Positions 63,601 through 64,000 of a stretch of 64,000 bases of DNA are shown here, piece after piece. The notes under the pieces are model-generated. The model saw only the letters and a list, made by a program, of their open reading frames with translations. It ran no database searches and was not told the origin of the DNA. The stretch comes from Jaenimonas drosophilae. Lineage: Eukaryota; Euglenozoa; Kinetoplastea; Trypanosomatida; Trypanosomatidae. How positions within the stretch are numbered: the first letter of the stretch is position 1; each line of letters begins with the position of its first letter. A program made the translations under genes and the position numbers. The DNA lies in contig JASAON010001626.1 of NCBI GenBank assembly GCA_030849065.1, forward strand, positions 1 to 64,000, written 5' to 3'.

Positions 63601-64000
63601 GGAGATCGTCGTGCAACGCAGTGAGTGGTGATGCGGATGTCCTGCATGAATCATTTCGGCCACGTCAGGCAGCACAAGTGGGCTCACGGCTGTTGCGCCG
63701 GCTCTTCGCCTCCGCCGTACGTCAGTGGCGTCGTGCACGGCACCACCCTCTCGTAGAGCTCCATCCATCATCATCATCGGAGGATGATGGTGATGGTGAT
63801 GGTGTGGTGGAGCAACGCCGCTACGGCCTCCGTCCAAGTTCTCCGCACATGCGATATTCTCATCCACGATCTCCGGTCTCACCGAAGCATCGACGACGAC
63901 GGCATCATCGCCATCATCATCATCCTCATCATCATCACGAGGATGATGGAGCACGTTCGTGGTGGTGCGCCAGTGGTAGTCGTGTGGTGATAGGAGAGGT
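60648..64000 (+). CDS. Partial gene: LisH-like start, probable beta-propeller
   Basis: An open frame from ATG 60648 continues without a stop to the right edge: 1117 complete codons plus two bases, so the 3' end is missing. I translated it base by base. Residues about 12-42 (LSQRIRAIHDELQRAGLYTT, then AEALLAEVG) fit a LisH dimerisation motif. A helical region with poly-Thr and poly-Asn linkers follows. From about 590 onward short beta-strand-like stretches (VLSITSTKDGALVAMIS; GSIVEISPDGRYVMAAI; FQCFSVGLDDELVRWLP) suggest a divergent WD40-type propeller, interrupted by acidic and His-rich insertions. LisH plus propeller is common in ubiquitin-ligase adaptors and microtubule-associated proteins, but I cannot name the family. 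The sequence context and codon use agree with the neighbouring genes. Confidence 0.8.
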   Translation, partial: MAEDDELPLPDVNDLSQRIRAIHDELQRAGLYTTAEALLAEVGQRRGVDAASQVVGSRAEDEMRAAAHTHEEDALSATTTAAESLASPVEHHVPTTTPIAQSIAEELARLTLVPLATPAELLGDVGASSSSACSSAPALRAALMSLTRSMMDACNNSNSNTSPYHTSANTTSEGIASLYIFLCIVLWQQEELAEVVELHHLLMEELMGHAKEDEEEDKTPACASTAATTTTTTSSLSSVVMSVVRLAHAVRVFHTHVGMPRQWGPVVEGGHDASVLHAAMRKCSPIWLSRAEQILQFWLDCSVADKTSTSSSPPLPPLATKRGRQGGAVDGSDQNNNNCRDDHHPVPPQTAALKSSREELLVRHVARRARLVVWILERMEELTCSPPPRCTAIVAHWAAACVRRLATMDSTRRLLADLRGRFAAVLRHTSAPASPESLSLLFTDSAHNASVVEHGPPRGTVRGSADVAHPHTVVLSLHECLRRVLRARPHRLLRFGSPALQQQLMSMQKTPQQQEHMHDVEVGAEQHDAPLPPPTTTSAVLGSDSLSSSASAPTTPQQPPPPYTRLQPSTSFTTSDPVDERFGDPTDNIRDQVLSITSTKDGALVAMISSHGKLLVYANTAATTQHAHHHQRQQNHKMEEEEELVLCAHLLPWGAHQAQWYELIGSIVEISPDGRYVMAAIQYAAESVAPDNEATAHIPEGTGALRIYSLHQRQPHMVRKGIEKMMRAEVEEDEEEVHDDDDDDDDACYATYTLHRAPIITARWADARFWPREKLAAAHLRRQATVRIIDEDRSPIEHAWRVAARTYLHPFQCFSVGLDDELVRWLPSSGVVLQRIATPPLQDLIISPLRASIYSIDDGGSLGMMDVAWRRSTARQPASPHELEHTATPLVVLGAGGLPLMGLPPSPGDPIAPSDGAPQRQHEADRQVPPFMFAASCVLRWSRRSRSGAVREAEDGEEAREKEEPTQPLRASMMSELARLIRGSGRSSCNAVSGDADVLHESFRPRQAAQVGSRLLRRLFASAVRQWRRARHHPLVELHPSSSSEDDGDGDGVVEQRRYGLRPSSPHMRYSHPRSPVSPKHRRRRHHRHHHHPHHHHEDDGARSWWCASGSRVVIGE

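Overview
The window reads as nuclear DNA of a kinetoplastid (Euglenozoa), more likely a free-living or bodonid-like relative than a standard Trypanosoma or Leishmania. The reasons are: (1) all fifteen supported genes lie on the + strand, without visible introns even in reading frames of 8 to 12 kb; (2) a pyrimidine tract followed by AG precedes most start codons, as expected for trans-splicing of a polycistronic transcript; (3) the mitochondrial EF-Tu carries the charged domain-III insertion reported for trypanosomatids; (4) there are two different adjacent RPB5 genes; (5) several large proteins contain a domain that resembles the conserved domain of kinetoplastid FAZ1-type cytoskeletal proteins. 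No promoter or strand switch is visible. The species is not determined here.

Left part (1-22.3 kb): mitochondrial EF-Tu, then three neighbouring genes (2974-8019, 8975-9685, 11686-19962) that share a PPGL-x4-LW N-terminal motif. Two of them share an LRDE-GN-VRVVVGR module, and the two large ones contain FAZ1-like domains plus long exact protein repeats. They look like a diverging tandem family of flagellar or cytoskeletal scaffold proteins. Spacers here are long (1 to 2.3 kb). One of them (about 2485-2680) holds a compact, hairpin-rich block that may be an RNA gene.

Centre (22.3-39.3 kb): a 3969-residue membrane protein with an N-terminal multi-helix membrane region, four transmembrane-bounded loop modules and about 13 tandem PAS domains, but no recognisable output domain. 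It is followed by a small U1-type zinc-finger protein and a low-complexity protein joining a degenerate FAZ1-like domain to a C-terminal PDZ domain.

Right part (39.6-64 kb): a dense housekeeping block: RPB5, a divergent RPB5 (RPB5z-like), mitoribosomal uS8m, a CDP-alcohol phosphotransferase, GCN1, PWP2 (UtpB complex), an unrecognised 1218-residue protein, and a gene running off the right edge that begins with a LisH-like motif and continues into probable beta-propeller sequence. These genes are functionally unrelated, as is usual in kinetoplastid transcription units. Perfect or near-perfect hairpins recur in the spacers just 3' of several stop codons.
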